This document shows, piece by piece, positions 1 to 11,448 of a stretch of DNA of 64,000 nt. This DNA is from Eutrigla gurnardus (lineage: Eukaryota > Chordata > Actinopteri > Perciformes > Triglidae). The notes under the pieces are model-generated. The model was not told the DNA's origin. It saw only the letters and a list, made by a program, of their open reading frames with translations, and searched no databases. The stretch is from contig OY741275.1 of the NCBI GenBank assembly GCA_963514095.1, positions 13,288,069 through 13,352,068 on the forward strand, written 5' to 3'. Every line of letters starts with the position of its first letter. The first letter of the stretch is position 1. A program made the position numbers and the translations under genes.

Positions 1-469
1 GTGATAAAATGTATTGTAATATAATATATAGACTAATTTTGGTCATACTTACACTTAGTCGTCTTACTTCAACACTCTTCAGGTGTGTTCTACATTTTGC
101 TCTTGGTCAAATCTATAGACACAGGTTTGTGTGGATGATGGGCGGAGTTCAGAGTCTTTTATGTTGTCTGACTGCACACGTCATCACAGTTCTTCTACTC
201 CAGAGAATTGTTTTTGGAGCCTTGGCATGACGGGTAACGAAGAGCTCATTGGCTCTAAGTTTTGACAACACATACTGTATGTTCTACACACCACGTTTAG
301 TCCAAAATAACAATTTTCTGTGTAATTTGGATATGTAATGCTACATTGTAGGCTATTAGTCTCATTGTGCAATAAAAGTTTAATCTGTTAACAAACATAT
401 ATTTTGTGGATGATAATAATAATAAAGACAATAATAAAGGTTATTTAGATAGACTTTATCAAAACAGTG
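1..469. other. Left edge, no gene recognised
   Basis: AT-rich sequence with no open frame resembling a known protein and no clear repeat boundary. The Tc1-like relic begins at about 470. Confidence 0.5.
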
Positions 470-808
470 CATAGAGAGCTTCATGGAAATGGTTTCCATG
501 GCGATCAGCTGCATCCAAGCCATACATCAGCAAGTGCAATGCAAAGCATCGGGTGCAGTTGTGTAAAGCACGCCGCCACTGGACTCTAGAGCAGTGGAGA
601 CGCGTTCTCTGGAGTGACGAATCACGCTTCTCCATCTGGCAATCTGATGGACGAGTCTGGGTTTGGCGGTTGCCAGGACAACGGTACTTGTATGACTGCA
701 TTGTGCCACGTGTAAAGTTTGGTGGAGGGGGATTATGGTGTGGGGTTGTTTTTCAGGAGCTGGGCTTGGCCCCTTAGTTCCAGTGAAAGGAACTCTGAAT
801 GCTTCAGC
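470..808 (+). pseudogene. Tc1-like transposase relic, upstream part
   Basis: The frame at 553-777 reads as the middle of a Tc1/mariner transposase: CKARRHWTLEQWRRVLWSDE, with the DE of the first catalytic aspartate in SDESRF, then a VKFGGGG stretch. Frame breaks occur upstream (a stop in the frame coming from RELHGNGF) and near 735, so it cannot encode an active enzyme. The N-terminal DNA-binding half and the left terminal repeat are missing. It stops at 808, where a foreign element is inserted; the missing continuation resumes at 2223. A dead copy of a DNA transposon common in fish. Confidence 0.85.
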
Positions 809-2214
809 CAGAGGCGATTCTAGAGTCTGTTGGGGCCCCAAGCAAAATTTTCAGTGGGGCCCTTCTGACTAAACAATAACAATAATAATCTTCTAAATAA
901 TCTGACGCCAACGAAAGATGTATGAAACCAACGTTTTTTATATTCAAAATATGCATATATAAATGTCAAGAACAATAAAAACAATATAATAACTAACTTA
1001 ATAACAAGGTGCTTGTCTGTACATTTGGCATCAAATATAAAATACATATTTAAATAACAGAAATAACTTTAACAAAGCCTTATGCCTGCCACACACATAA
1101 AGATTTTATAAATCTCAACCGATTTTTTATCTGTGAGAGACCCCACACATGAAGATAAAAAATCTGTGATTTAACAGTTTTGATCGTATTGTGTGTGGTG
1201 TCCTGCGATATTCCAAACACAGCACACCACACACATAAAGATTTGTCTTCTGACGCACTAGAATCTTGTCCCTCAAGCAAGAAATCTCGCGTGAACAAAC
1301 GTGATCAAACGTGATCTGACGTAGTACTCTGACTGACCTGTGGGGGCAGTCACACCAAAAATAGTCATTGAACTAACTACAAGAAGAAGTGAAGAAGAGC
1401 GAGTGTAAACCGGTGTAAACTAATGGAGGACCAGCTGGATACCGACTGCATGATGGTGGTTTTGGGATTAATTAATTAATTAAATATTGTACAAACACTT
1501 GTGTGTTTGCCAATGTTCGACAAGTTGATCCTCCATATCTGAGGTCCACCTAACTTTAACTGTCTTCGCCATATTGCTGATAACCAGGGATATCGTAGCC
1601 ATGGAGATAGCTCGTTATAATTCCGTGTTCAGTCAGCTCGCTCTTTATTGGTTAAATTCAATATTACGTCACGTTGGGGACTCCCGATTGTCGGCTTCCC
1701 CCCCACACAAGACGATTTGACACCACAACGTTCTCCGCCGACAATCGTAAATATTGAACATGTTTAATATTTACGATTATCGGCGCCGACTGATTTCGGA
1801 GCCGATTGTCGGCCGAATTTCACTCTTAACACACCACACACTACAAGAGAATCTTATAAAATAATCTTAAAAGCTTAAGATAATCGGGCGATGTCTGTCC
1901 GTGGTCGGAAGGGGGAAAATCGGGGCAAAATCAACCCGATTATCTTTATGTGTGTGGCAGGCATTAGTTGAAAATATACATCTACAAAATGTGCAAAACA
2001 ATGATTACAAACCCACACAATTCTCGTCATTTTTGGAAAAATTCTGTCTTCCATTGTGGTCTTTAGCGGCAGCGGCGGCGGGGGGAGGGGGCGGGCATCA
2101 AATTGATTTTTTAAACATTCATAAAACAGCCCTCGGGCTGAGTCTCGGGGGCCCCCTGGCAACTCGGGGCCCCAAGCAGTTGCCTGCCTTGCCTGTTCAC
2201 AAACAGCGCCTCTG
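809..2214. mobile_element. hAT-like non-autonomous element inside the Tc1 relic
   Basis: The insert begins CAGAGGCG and ends with the inverse CGCCTCTG. It is flanked on both sides by the same 8 bp, GCTTCAGC (801-808 and 2215-2222). An 8-bp target duplication with CAGNG-type termini is the hallmark of the hAT superfamily. A GGGGCCCCAAGC block near each end (about 834 and 2167) extends the terminal symmetry. No transposase frame is visible, so the copy is non-autonomous. A second element occupies 1083-1963. Confidence 0.8.
1083..1963. mobile_element. PIF/Harbinger-like element nested in the hAT-like element
   Basis: Perfect terminal inverted repeats of at least 20 bp begin TGCCTGCCACACACATAAAG at 1083 and end with the inverse at 1963. 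TTA lies directly outside both ends (1080-1082 and 1964-1966); a 3-bp TTA/TAA duplication is typical of PIF/Harbinger elements. The TIR motif CCACACACATAAAGAT occurs once more internally near 1230. No transposase or Myb-like frame is visible in its 881 bp. Confidence 0.75.
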
Positions 2215-2600
2215 GCTTCAGCATACCAAGAGATGTTGGACAATTCCATGCTCCCAACGTTGTGGGAACAGTTTGGGGATGGCCCCTTCCTGTTCCAACA
2301 TGACTGTGCACCAGTGCACAAAGCAAGGTCCATAAAGACATGGATGAGAGAGTTTGGTGTGGATGAACCTGACTGGCCTGCAAAGAGTCCTGACCTCAAC
2401 CCAATAGAACACCTTTGGGATGAATTAGAGCGGAGACTGAGAGCAAGGCCATCCCATCCAACATCAGTGTGTGACCTCACAAATGCGCTTCTGGAGGAAT
2501 GGTAAAAAAGTCCCATAAACACTCCTAAACCTTGTGGAAAGCCTTCCCAGAAGAGTTGAATTTGTTATAGCTGCAAAGGGTGGACCGACGTCATATTAGG
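2215..2600 (+). pseudogene. Tc1-like transposase relic, downstream part
   Basis: After the second copy of GCTTCAGC the transposase resumes at 2223. The frame 2233-2505 shows FQHDCAPVHKARSIKTW (second catalytic Asp region) and PDLNPIEHLWDELERR (the Tc1 DDE glutamate region), then the C-terminal LLEEW. Tc1-like 3' sequence (TATAGCTGCAAAGGGTGG) continues to about 2585, but no terminal repeat follows. Without the 809-2214 insert, this half follows directly on the upstream relic. Confidence 0.85.
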
Positions 2601-3660
2601 GTCGTGCATTGTATTCTGGTAGCGTCGCGGCGAATGTCGAGAGACGGCGCGCGAGTTGGCCGCTCCTCATTTGCCTAAAGTTGAAGTCGAATCTACTTTA
2701 TGCTAATCAGAGGCGCCGGGCTCGACTCGCCGCCTCGGGAACGCTCGCGAACGCTCGCAAAAATGTGTTGTTTAAAGGAGAGCGCCTGTCAATCATCCTC
2801 TAGTGGCAGCCCACCAAGCGTGCAATACTGGGAAGCGGCGCCTCCACTCGCGTTTAAAATCGCCCCTGTGGACACGCACCGTGAGTGGGAGACGATAAGG
2901 AGACGAGGCGTGGGCTGGGATTAATACAGCCGATTCAGATCTTCACCAATCAAATGAGCTCCTCTCCTCTCCTTTAATGCGTTAGGGGAGGTTCAGTGCA
3001 AGTTCCGTCACTTGACAACCCGATGACAGAAGCAGCGCCGCCGCTCCCACCACACGCATCACGCGCTGTGCGTGCGTATCATAATAATAACAATACCGAT
3101 ATTATAAAAAAACAGGAGAGAGAGAGGGAGATGTTTTGGTCCGAGAGGCTGAGTTTCCGTTACGCGTGCCATCCGCCTTTGATCTGACGTCAGATGTGAC
3201 GGGACAATCTATATAGATATAAATTCACGTGTTGATTCAATTAGTTGCATTAAATAGTGTTTGTTGTGATTATTTATTGCATTTAAATGTGCCTGGAACT
3301 GTGGAAACCTGCCTGTGAGGTCTCGGTGACGTGTGCGCACTGCGCGCCGTCAGCCAAACTTCCACTCCGCCAGCTGTGATTCGCATTGAATGAATGGACT
3401 TTATTTACGCCTTGCGCCTTGCGCCGAAAGTAGACCAGGTTGGAGCTGGCGAGCTTTCAGCGCAGTCTCGGCGAGGCTTTTTGCCACGAAACTTCCGCTA
3501 CGCCAAGCTGAATCTGTGACGCCTCCCCCTGCTGCGCCGCCACACCCATCTTGGCGCAGGCGATCCGCCAAACTGCCAAACTGACGGTGCGCAAGGCTGC
3601 GCTGGTCGAAACTTGCATTGCGCCGGCTCCGCCACCCTGCGCCGCCCTGCGCTGCGCCAC
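2600..3660. repeat. GC-rich, probably repeat-derived stretch
   Basis: About 1 kb of CpG-rich sequence unlike its AT-rich surroundings. Motifs recur in both orientations, for example GCCAAACT and GCGCAAGGC/GCCTTGCGC around 3350-3610, which suggests decayed TIR-type element(s). Short open frames here match no protein family I recognise. It could also be a small CpG island, but no gene starts from it. Confidence 0.35.
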
Positions 3661-4133
3661 GAAACTAGGGCCCATGGTGTTCAAAGCCCTCAACAGCCAG
3701 GCCCCATTTTACATCTCAGACCTCCTACACCCCCACTCAGCCACTAGGTCCTTAAGACCCTGCATGTAATAATGGTCTACTCCACATCCCCCGCTCCAGA
3801 CTGAATCAAAAAGGTGACCAGGCTTTTGCAGTTGCGGCTCCACGCTTGTGGAACCAACTGCCACCACACATACACAATGCCCCCTCCATTTCCGCCTTTA
3901 AATCAAGGCTGAAAACCTATCTTTACACCCTTGCTTTCTCTCCCCCTTAATTATCTTACCTCTGCACACCTTTACTGTTAGTATGTGGATGTTTGTGTTT
4001 TATGTGTATTTTTATTCAGCATTGTTAATTTTACTTGTTGACCTTCTTAATGCACTATGTACAGCACTTTGGTCAGTGTGAACTGTTATTAATGTGCTTT
4101 ATAAATACATTTTACTTACTTACTTACTTACTT
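3661..4133 (+). mobile_element. LINE 3' end (non-LTR retrotransposon), truncated
   Basis: Frames around 3670-3930, with stops and shifts, read as the C-terminal tail typical of vertebrate LINE polyproteins: VFKALNSQAPFYISDLL, then a SATRSLRP-like stretch, a 'capped' segment resembling AVAAPRLWNQLPP, and FKSRLKTYLF-like residues. A short AT-rich 3' segment follows and ends in a (TTAC)n tail at 4111-4133. Only the last ~470 bp survive, as expected for 5' truncation during target-primed reverse transcription. Family (L2/Rex-type) not resolved. Confidence 0.65.
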
Positions 4134-4199
4134 AACTGGTTTATTCTACTCTAAACGTTATGATGGAAAAATTACTAAATAGCAAAATCACACTTAGAT

Positions 4200-4482
4200 A
4201 TGGTATCACGTTAAGACACACTTACGTTATCAGGGCCAGTTCCAGGCATGCAGCTTTAATGAGTCTAAAAGTTAACATTACAGTAACTCTTGTTCAACAT
4301 TAGAGAATGGAAGAAGACAATGTCTGTTGCTTTTCAACTTGTTACTAACTTGACTTCTTTACTGGTTGTTGTGTAGTTCCAATACAGTACTAAAAACACA
4401 GTACAACAAGTACAAATATTTTGTATGCTTCTCCTGGTGGCTGAGCCCCCCTGTCTTTAAATCCTAGTGACGTCTCTGTTGG
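4200..4482 (+). repeat. Dispersed repeat, copy A (inverted relative to 7240-7500)
   Basis: This block matches the reverse complement of 7240-7500 over about 260 bp with scattered substitutions and small indels. Shared words include TTAACATTACAGTAACTCTTG and GAAGAAGACAATGTCTGTTGC. No terminal repeats or coding capacity are evident, so the element class is unknown. The rest of 4134-6063 shows no gene. Confidence 0.75.
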
Positions 4483-6063
4483 CAAATATTTGTTAATGGA
4501 TTTTGTATTTTAATAAACACTGATTATTTGAATACAAATTGAACAGCCAAATATACACAATTGTATCAAAGAAAAACATAATGAACTTTAATTTGGTTTA
4601 ATGTATTTATTTCTGGTTTCAGTTGGAAAGTAAAGCTGAAGGGAAATGGCTAAGGCTGTTTGTGGGAATAAGTTTGCAGACTCTCCAGAGTGGTGGTGTT
4701 TCATTAATTGCTCTCAGGGGAGAGTGGAGTTAATGACCTGTTGACCACTTCTACCGTAATTACTGCATGTTCTCTATGGAACCACTTAAAAAATAACAGC
4801 ATACTCATTATTGATGCGCCTTCTTTTGCTGTAAAAATGTAAATTCACTGTTAAATGAGTCTAACATCCACTGTCAGAATCTAAATCATGACATTCTCAA
4901 TCATTTAATTTGCCCTTTAATCTTTAATTATACAAAGCATCAAAGCATTTCAATAGCAGCTCATCCCAAGAGGCCAGCGGACGTTGACCATGTTGCCAAC
5001 ACTGTTCCCTGAGGCTTATTGTTTTACACTGAGGCTCTCTAGGGAGCTCACAGTATTTTCCATCAGCTTAAGGATGCATTTACTATGCACTGCAACGCCA
5101 CCTTTCAAATTCAACATTAACCAAATAACAGCCAGAGGTCAGGGGCAAGGAGAACAATCTTTGTTTCAGTTCCACTTCTCTGCTCACTTGTAAGACACAG
5201 ACACATACAGCAGGTAGACCAAACAACTGGAAATCCTGTACAATAGAGTGGTGCTCGGATGATGTATTGTTGTAGGCCAAGTTAGGCCTAAGGCTAAAAA
5301 TGCAAACTTATTTTAGCATTTTGCGTTTGAGGACTCATACCTGCACCACTCTATACCATGCAGAGTAGTATGCATAATAATGTGTAATATCTGTTGACCC
5401 TGTGTCAGAAAAGTATTGGCAGGCCACAGTAGTAGCTGTACTGGATTGCATTACGTTGTAAAGTATTTAGGTTATTTTGTCTACCCATGTGTTTTGAAAA
5501 AGAAGAAACATGGCTAACCATTACTTATGTCTGTATATGTTGAACAACATAATGAAAATACATGATATCCACGAGACCTTATGTCTCCTATACTGAATGT
5601 TCAATATATAACGATAATAAAAAGTTCACTGCTGCTTGCATTTAATCATATGTGTAAACATAGACAGAAAAAGTGACACATTTCAGAGTGATTTTAGTGG
5701 AACTTTGTCTGCAATCATCTCAAGGACAGGGGACAAGTAAAAAATAGTAAAACACAATCGTAAATTGTGTCTTAAGAGATTAAATTAAAACTTAATTATT
5801 ACCGGGTGCCTAACACATCGCAACCCTATTTCATTCACTTTGTTTATGATAAATATATAAATCTCACATCAGTTAACCAATTAAAAATCTTCCATAACCA
5901 TCAAAGGACAATAGGCTCCGAGTATAGCTTCTTTCATGCATTTGATGTTGCAACTTTGTTTTTTAATTATAAAATGTACAGGATGCATGACGGGAACAGC
6001 TTACTTATTCTGTACACAGATCAATATGTTGTTTTTGACAGGACAACACGCTAGCTACAAACT

Positions 6064-7008
6064 TCAAACCTTTAGTCTCAATTTAAGTTTCTGACCTGCA
6101 TTCATACACAAAGTTGTTATTCTGTATCGAATTTTAGTCAGGATCAGTCCATAAATGAGCGGGTTGAGAACAGGGGGCATCATGAGAAACTGTATGGCCA
6201 TGAAGTTCCTTACACTCTGTGGCACAGAGGCTGATCCGTACCTTGAGTACATGACATCAAAAAGCAAAGCAGCAGTAACATTGAGCAGACATAACAAATG
6301 TGGCACACAAGTCTGCGTAAACTTTCTCTTGCCCTCTCTGGATCTTAACGCTGATTTTACCAACTGCACGTAAGAACACATGATGAAGAGGACATGCGAA
6401 CAGTAGAAAGCAATTATCAACAATCCGATGATGTTGTTTACTCTGGTCGAACTACAAGCAAGTTTAACAATCGACCAGTTCTCACAATAGAGTTTGTCAA
6501 TGTGGGAGCCACATAATTTCAGCATAGATGTCAAAGTTATAACTATCACCTCACAGCACAAAGGTACAAACCAAGCCAAACCAATTAATACTGCAGTCCT
6601 TCGCACAGACATCACAGAGTGATACTCAAGGGGTCGACATATGGCCACATATCTGTCATAAGCCATAAGAGCTAAAACAGAGAAATCAACCGTTGCATAA
6701 GAGTATATAACAAAGATCTGCAAAAGGCACCCTTCGTATGATATCACTTGAATATCAGACAGAAGATCAAAGGCAAACTTAGGATAAAACGCAGTAGTCC
6801 CATAAAGTCCATTGATGCACAGATTGCATACGAAAACATACATGGGTTCATGTAAGTTTTGATCCAAGACTATGGTTAAAATGAGAAACATGTTGACTGT
6901 CACAATTAGACAATAACAGAGGAAGGTGAGACAGAAAAGTGTGACTTTGTAGTTGGCAGTGGCACTGAAGCCTGACAGTGAAAATAGAATTATAGACAAA
7001 TTACTCAT
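6064..7008 (-). CDS. Olfactory receptor, fish type, full length
   Basis: Single-exon seven-transmembrane receptor of 314 residues, the usual OR length, starting at ATG 7008-7006. It would act in cilia of olfactory sensory neurons, coupling odorant binding to G-olf. Visible OR signatures: an extracellular N-terminus with an N-glycosylation site (NLS, residues 3-5), LHEPMY at the TM1/TM2 boundary, MAYDRYVAIC at the end of TM3 (residues ~114-123), the K/R-rich KRKFTQTCVPHLLCL of TM6, and LNPLIYG in TM7. Extracellular cysteines for the TM3-ECL2 disulphide are present. The sequence is most like fish-type (class I-like) ORs; ligand unknown. The frame is intact, so it is probably functional. It is transcribed away from the second OR at 13275. 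Confidence 0.93.
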   Translation of the reverse strand: MSNLSIILFSLSGFSATANYKVTLFCLTFLCYCLIVTVNMFLILTIVLDQNLHEPMYVFVCNLCINGLYGTTAFYPKFAFDLLSDIQVISYEGCLLQIFVIYSYATVDFSVLALMAYDRYVAICRPLEYHSVMSVRRTAVLIGLAWFVPLCCEVIVITLTSMLKLCGSHIDKLYCENWSIVKLACSSTRVNNIIGLLIIAFYCSHVLFIMCSYVQLVKSALRSREGKRKFTQTCVPHLLCLLNVTAALLFDVMYSRYGSASVPQSVRNFMAIQFLMMPPVLNPLIYGLILTKIRYRITTLCMNAGQKLKLRLKV

Positions 7009-7239
7009 TCTGCAGAAATCCTCTGAAACCCAAACAAAAGTTATATGTAGTTAATATTTAGAAGACTGGATGCAATGCTGTAAAAAGGTTAAAACATGAA
7101 TTGCTAGTGAGGAATATGCTCTGTGTGTGTTAAACATTACATGTCCAAATGTCTAACAATGTTGCACAGTGACATTTATGGCCAGACATGAAAGGTAACT
7201 CCCAATCAACTGCAGCTATGTATTCTGCTGGCAGCTTAG

Positions 7240-7500
7240 AGCAGGGACATCACTAGGATGAAACAACAGGGGGGGGGGGCTTAGCCCCAGGAGAAGCACT
7301 TGCATGTTTTTAGTACTATATTAGAACTACACAACAACCAGTGAAGAAGTCAAGCTAACAAGTTAAAAGCAACAGACATTGTCTTCTTCCATTCTCTTCT
7401 GTTGAACAAGAGTTACTGTAATGTTAACTTTTATACACATTAAAGCTGCATGCTTAAAACTGGCCCTGATTATGTAAATGTGTCTTATCAAATTCCTCTC
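7240..7500 (-). repeat. Dispersed repeat, copy B
   Basis: Inverted counterpart of 4200-4482, lying about 230 bp upstream of the OR start codon. It has a G-homopolymer where copy A has a short C run. The two copies therefore bracket the intact OR in opposite orientation. Confidence 0.75.
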
Positions 7501-7617
7501 TCCATTAGATAAGCTGCAGGTCTAAAGACTGTCATTTAATTACACCAATTACTGTAGGCCTAGATTGGTTCAATTAGAGTGTGACTTTTCTCAGAATTAT
7601 TAGTAGGCCTATACTAT

Positions 7618-8031
7618 CAGGGCTCTCGCGTCTCACGCATTGGGCATGAGACACACGCATTTCAACCTGTTCACATGCTCACACGCCACATCTAGTATTT
7701 CTCACGCAGACAAATTACCGGGATAATTTAAAAAACGTTCTCTTATTTTACAAAAATAGTTCACCGAAATGTGTTTCTGAAAACATTTTATGTGAGAAAT
7801 AAGCTATGCAGTTGCTGAATCTGTCTTTATTTTAGATCGACAACGGTCAGTTTAAAAGATTTTCGAGAGCTTGTGGGAGGTGGCGCCCAGTCTCTCGAAA
7901 CTCGCCGTGACGCAAAGGCATTGTACGGCTTCTTACATAGACAATGAATGGGAAGCATGGAGATAACGCTGCCTGTTGACACGTACCTGAAGAATCTTAC
8001 TCTAAACTAAGTTAAAAACTTGAGAGCCCTG
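7618..8031. mobile_element. hAT-like MITE remnant
   Basis: An 11-bp inverted repeat, TCAGGGCTCTC (7617-7627) and GAGAGCCCTGA (8022-8032), bounds about 410 bp without coding capacity. CAGGG termini suit the hAT group, but I see no matching 8-bp target duplication, so the right flank may have been altered by the minisatellite that begins immediately beyond it. Confidence 0.5.
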
Positions 8032-8032
8032 A

Positions 8033-8566
8033 CTCTCTGTTGCTAATGTCGGGGCTAAATGCTATATTCACAGCTGTAACGCCGTCACACACTCTCTGTT
8101 ACTAATGTCTGGGCTAAATGCTTCATTCACAGCTGTAACGCCATCACACACTCTCTGTTACTAATGTCTGGGCTAAATGCTTCATTCACAGCTGTAACGC
8201 CATCACACACTCTCTGTTACTAATGTCTGGGCTAAATGCTTCATTCACAGCTGTAACGCCATCACACACTCTCTGTTAATGTCTTGGCTAAATGCTACAT
8301 TCACAGCTGTAACGCCGTCACACACTCTCTGTTGCTAATGTCTGGGCTAATGCTTCATTCACAGCTGTAACGCCATCACACACTCTCTGTTGCTAATGTC
8401 TGGGCTAAATGCTATATTCACAGCTGTAACGCCGTCACACACTCTCTGTTGCTAATGTCTGGGCTAAATGCTATATTCACAGCTGTAACGCCGTCACACA
8501 CTCTCTGTTGCTAATGTCTGGGCTAAATGCTTCATTCACAGCTGTAACGCCGTCACACACTCTTTC
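8033..8566. repeat. Minisatellite, ~60-bp unit, 9 copies
   Basis: Nine tandem copies of a ~57-60-bp unit, recognisable by CAGCTGTAACGCC followed by (A/G)TCACACACTCT and CTAATGTCTGGGCTAAATGC. Units differ by single-base changes and small deletions (the unit near 8280 lacks a few bases). Noncoding. Confidence 0.92.
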
Positions 8567-8680
8567 CTTAAGTGTGCTGGAGCTGCTGAATTCATACTCA
8601 ACGTCATGCTCTCTCGCTCTCTCAAAGTAATTATAAGAAAAGTTATGGCATTATTAAGTACTCATATTCCCTACACACAC

Positions 8681-10030
8681 AAAAACAGCTTAGACCAGCT
8701 TAGGCTGGTTGATGGTTTTAGCTGGTTTAACAAGTTGGTTGATGGTTTAAGCTGGTCTTAGCTGGGTTTAGATGGTTTTAGCTGGAAAAACTGTCTGGTT
8801 GGTGGTTTTAGCTGGTCTTAGTGGTTTTAGCTGGTTGATTGTTTTAGATGGTCTTAGCAGGTGGTGGATGGTTTTAGCTGGTTCAATAGGCTGGTTGATG
8901 GTTTTAGCTGGTCTTAGTGGTTTTAGCTGGTTGATGGTCTTAGCTGGTAGAATAGGGTGGTGGATTGTTTAACCTCTGAGACCCATTGTAGCGTATACGC
9001 TACAAATGATCATGTTGTCTTTAGAGCGTCACAACTCCGTAATGGTTTGCGCTAGAAACATGTTTTTTTCCCTCTTAAACTAGAGAAACGTGGCTAAACA
9101 AGGGTACCCTGCTTGTCCATGTGAGCGATTTATTTCTGACAACAAAACGCATGCGTAAAGTTGTAAAGATGTGACTAGATGTGTCCTCGTTTCCGTGGCA
9201 CATTTCTCAGTTTTGTCATTATTTTCATCCGCCATCTTGCTAGTAACATATAGAGTTACGTCTATGCATCGGACATTCGTATTGGCTCCCGTAGCAGCTT
9301 TACAGCCAATCGGAAAGCCTGTTTTACGCTTGGTCGTGAGTTGTTGTGTTTGCCCAAACGGGAGACACATAGGATTTCAAATCAGAGAAAATGACGGTCA
9401 AAAAGTTACTGTAGTGATAGAGAAAGTTAAATACATAAATGGCACAGAAGAAGTACACTATATACACACATATTTAGGGCAGGGAGAGGAAAGGACAAAA
9501 AAAAAAAAAAAAAAGGTAAGAACCATGCTAAATCCAAAGGCTAGGCCTTGAGCTTAGCTGTTGATATTAACATGATGTGAGAAAATTCCTTTAATTGAAG
9601 TGTTCATAAAGCCAGTCGATGTCCCCGATATGTTTCCTAGTGTTTTAAACCCACCGTGGTACCTTCAGTATCATTATGAACTTGGAAAAGTAACGGAAAA
9701 AAGATCACTAGCTGAGCTAGAGCGAAGCTAATGCTAATCGCGTGTGTTTTTTTCGATCAGGCTAAAGGCACTACATGACCCCACTTCAAAAAACCCGAAC
9801 CAGCAACCACCAAGCAAGGCCAGCTAAGACCAGTTTGACCAGCCCGACCAGCTAAGACCACCCTGACCAGCTTGACCAGCAGACCAGCTAAGACCAGCTG
9901 ACGAAAACCTAGCTAAAACCAGCTTGACCAGCTAAGACCAGCTGACCAGCTAAGACCAGCTGACAAAAAACCTAGCTAAAACCAGCTTGACCAGCTAAGA
10001 CCAGCCTAAACTGGTCTAAGCTGTTTTTTT
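8681..10030. mobile_element. Fold-back DNA element with long repetitive inverted ends
   Basis: The left end (8681-8708) and the right end (10003-10030) are inverted copies with about two mismatches over 28 bp, beginning AAAAACAGCTTAGACCAG. Inside each end lies a 240-280-bp array of short units built on 'GGTTTTAGCTGGT' (left) and its complement 'ACCAGCTAAGACCAGC' (right). The two arms can therefore pair along their whole length. The middle (8972-9780) has no recognisable transposase. Superfamily not assigned. Confidence 0.7.
8987..9004. repeat. 18-bp perfect palindrome
   Basis: TGTAGCGTATACGCTACA is its own reverse complement. It lies where the left repeat array of the fold-back element gives way to its unique core. 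Confidence 0.8.
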
Positions 10031-10031
10031 A

Positions 10032-10203
<172 letters not shown>

Positions 10204-10994
10204 TTTGTCAGTATGTTGTATTTCTAATGCAACAGAGCACAAATACATGTTTCCATCAAAGTTGATCCAGGAAACATGGCCTTTCTTCTTTTTCTGGGCC
10301 TGTGTCATCCAGTGTCTAAAGCGGCCTTCTCTCAGTGTAAAGGGAGTTTGAAAACAGTTGCATGTTGGCTCTGCAGGGAGACTGCCGGCACCGTTGCATG
10401 ACACCAATAAGAGACTGATGTCCTGGGGATACTGAGAGCTTGTAGTGGACTAATGACCCTGTGGCTTAATGATCATGTTCACTCTGCATCTCTGTGTCCC
10501 TGTGACATTGCATCACAACAGATGGGAGTTACATCAGCGGATCTTAATTGTCAATAACACGATACTCTCATGTGAATGAGCACATCATGGTTGTCTCTGA
10601 GGAAATGTGTTTGTCCTGATTGTCAGAGGCCACTGTTAAGCCAAGTTAAACTATCATTAAAGTATTTGTTTGCCACATAAACGCTAATGAAGTATGCATC
10701 TTGATTGAGTCTGGTGCCATACAGTAGGGTATGATATCTTTGGTATTATCTTAATTATCTAGTAAATTAAATTGTTTAAATCCGCTTTTTTGGACAATAT
10801 CTCAAATAATTGAAAAAACTTTGTACCTAAGTTATTTTCTTCCTGTGCTTTACACATCAAGTTGTGGTCTCAATATCAAAAACAGTCACAAAATGCAATC
10901 TCTTAGTTTCAGGTACAGGGACACAATTTTTTTCTGTGAAAAGAAATATCAATCAAAATCAAAAATCAATTGGAAAAAAGATTTTCATGGTGGA
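10204..10994. other. Stretch with no recognised feature
   Basis: About 790 bp of AT-rich sequence. Short frames (for example 10201-10407 minus) match nothing I know. Confidence 0.5.
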
Positions 10995-11448
10995 CATACA
11001 AACTGAATGCAGCTACATTGCCATGCAATGGTCAGAGCTACTGACGTATATTCTCAAAAAGAGCATAGGAGATACCAGGAGACCAGCTGTTACGCTAGGA
11101 CAGCTGGAGAGGGCCATAGAAGGGCAACAACCCAGCAGAAGGACCGGTTTCTGCTCCTTTGTGTGAGAAGGAACAGGAGGAGCACTGCCAGAGCCCTGCA
11201 AAATGACCTCCAGCAGGCTACTGGTGTGCATGTTTCTGACCAAACTGGCAGAAACAGACTCCATGAGGATGGCATGAGGGCCAGACGTCCTCTAGTGGGA
11301 CCTGGTCTCACAGCCCACCATTGGTGCCCCATTCTCTTCATAGATGAAAGCAGGTTCACACTGAGCACATGTGACAGCTGTGAAAGACTCTGGAGACGAT
11401 GTAAGGTAACAGGATTAAATCCTCAGAGCGATTGTCAGACCTTACGCA
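10995..11448 (+). pseudogene. Second Tc1-like transposase relic
   Basis: The frame from 11007 reads as a Tc1-type transposase of a different family from the one at 470: RFLLLCVRRNRRSTARALQN and TGVHVSDQTGRNRLHE (helix-turn-helix region), RPLVGPGLTA, then FIDESRFTLS (first catalytic Asp). Parts are deleted: the segment normally between the LTA and FIDESRF motifs is shortened, and the segment after LWRR is largely lost. At 11431 the gene resumes in another register with IVRPYAGAVGPGFLLVQ, the residues that precede the second catalytic Asp. Non-functional; no terminal repeats found. Confidence 0.75.

Noticed and set aside
8970..8990. TTTAACCTCTGAGACCC as a possible piggyBac end (TTAA target) inside the fold-back element.
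   Set aside because: No matching inverted end with TTAA was found on the other side.
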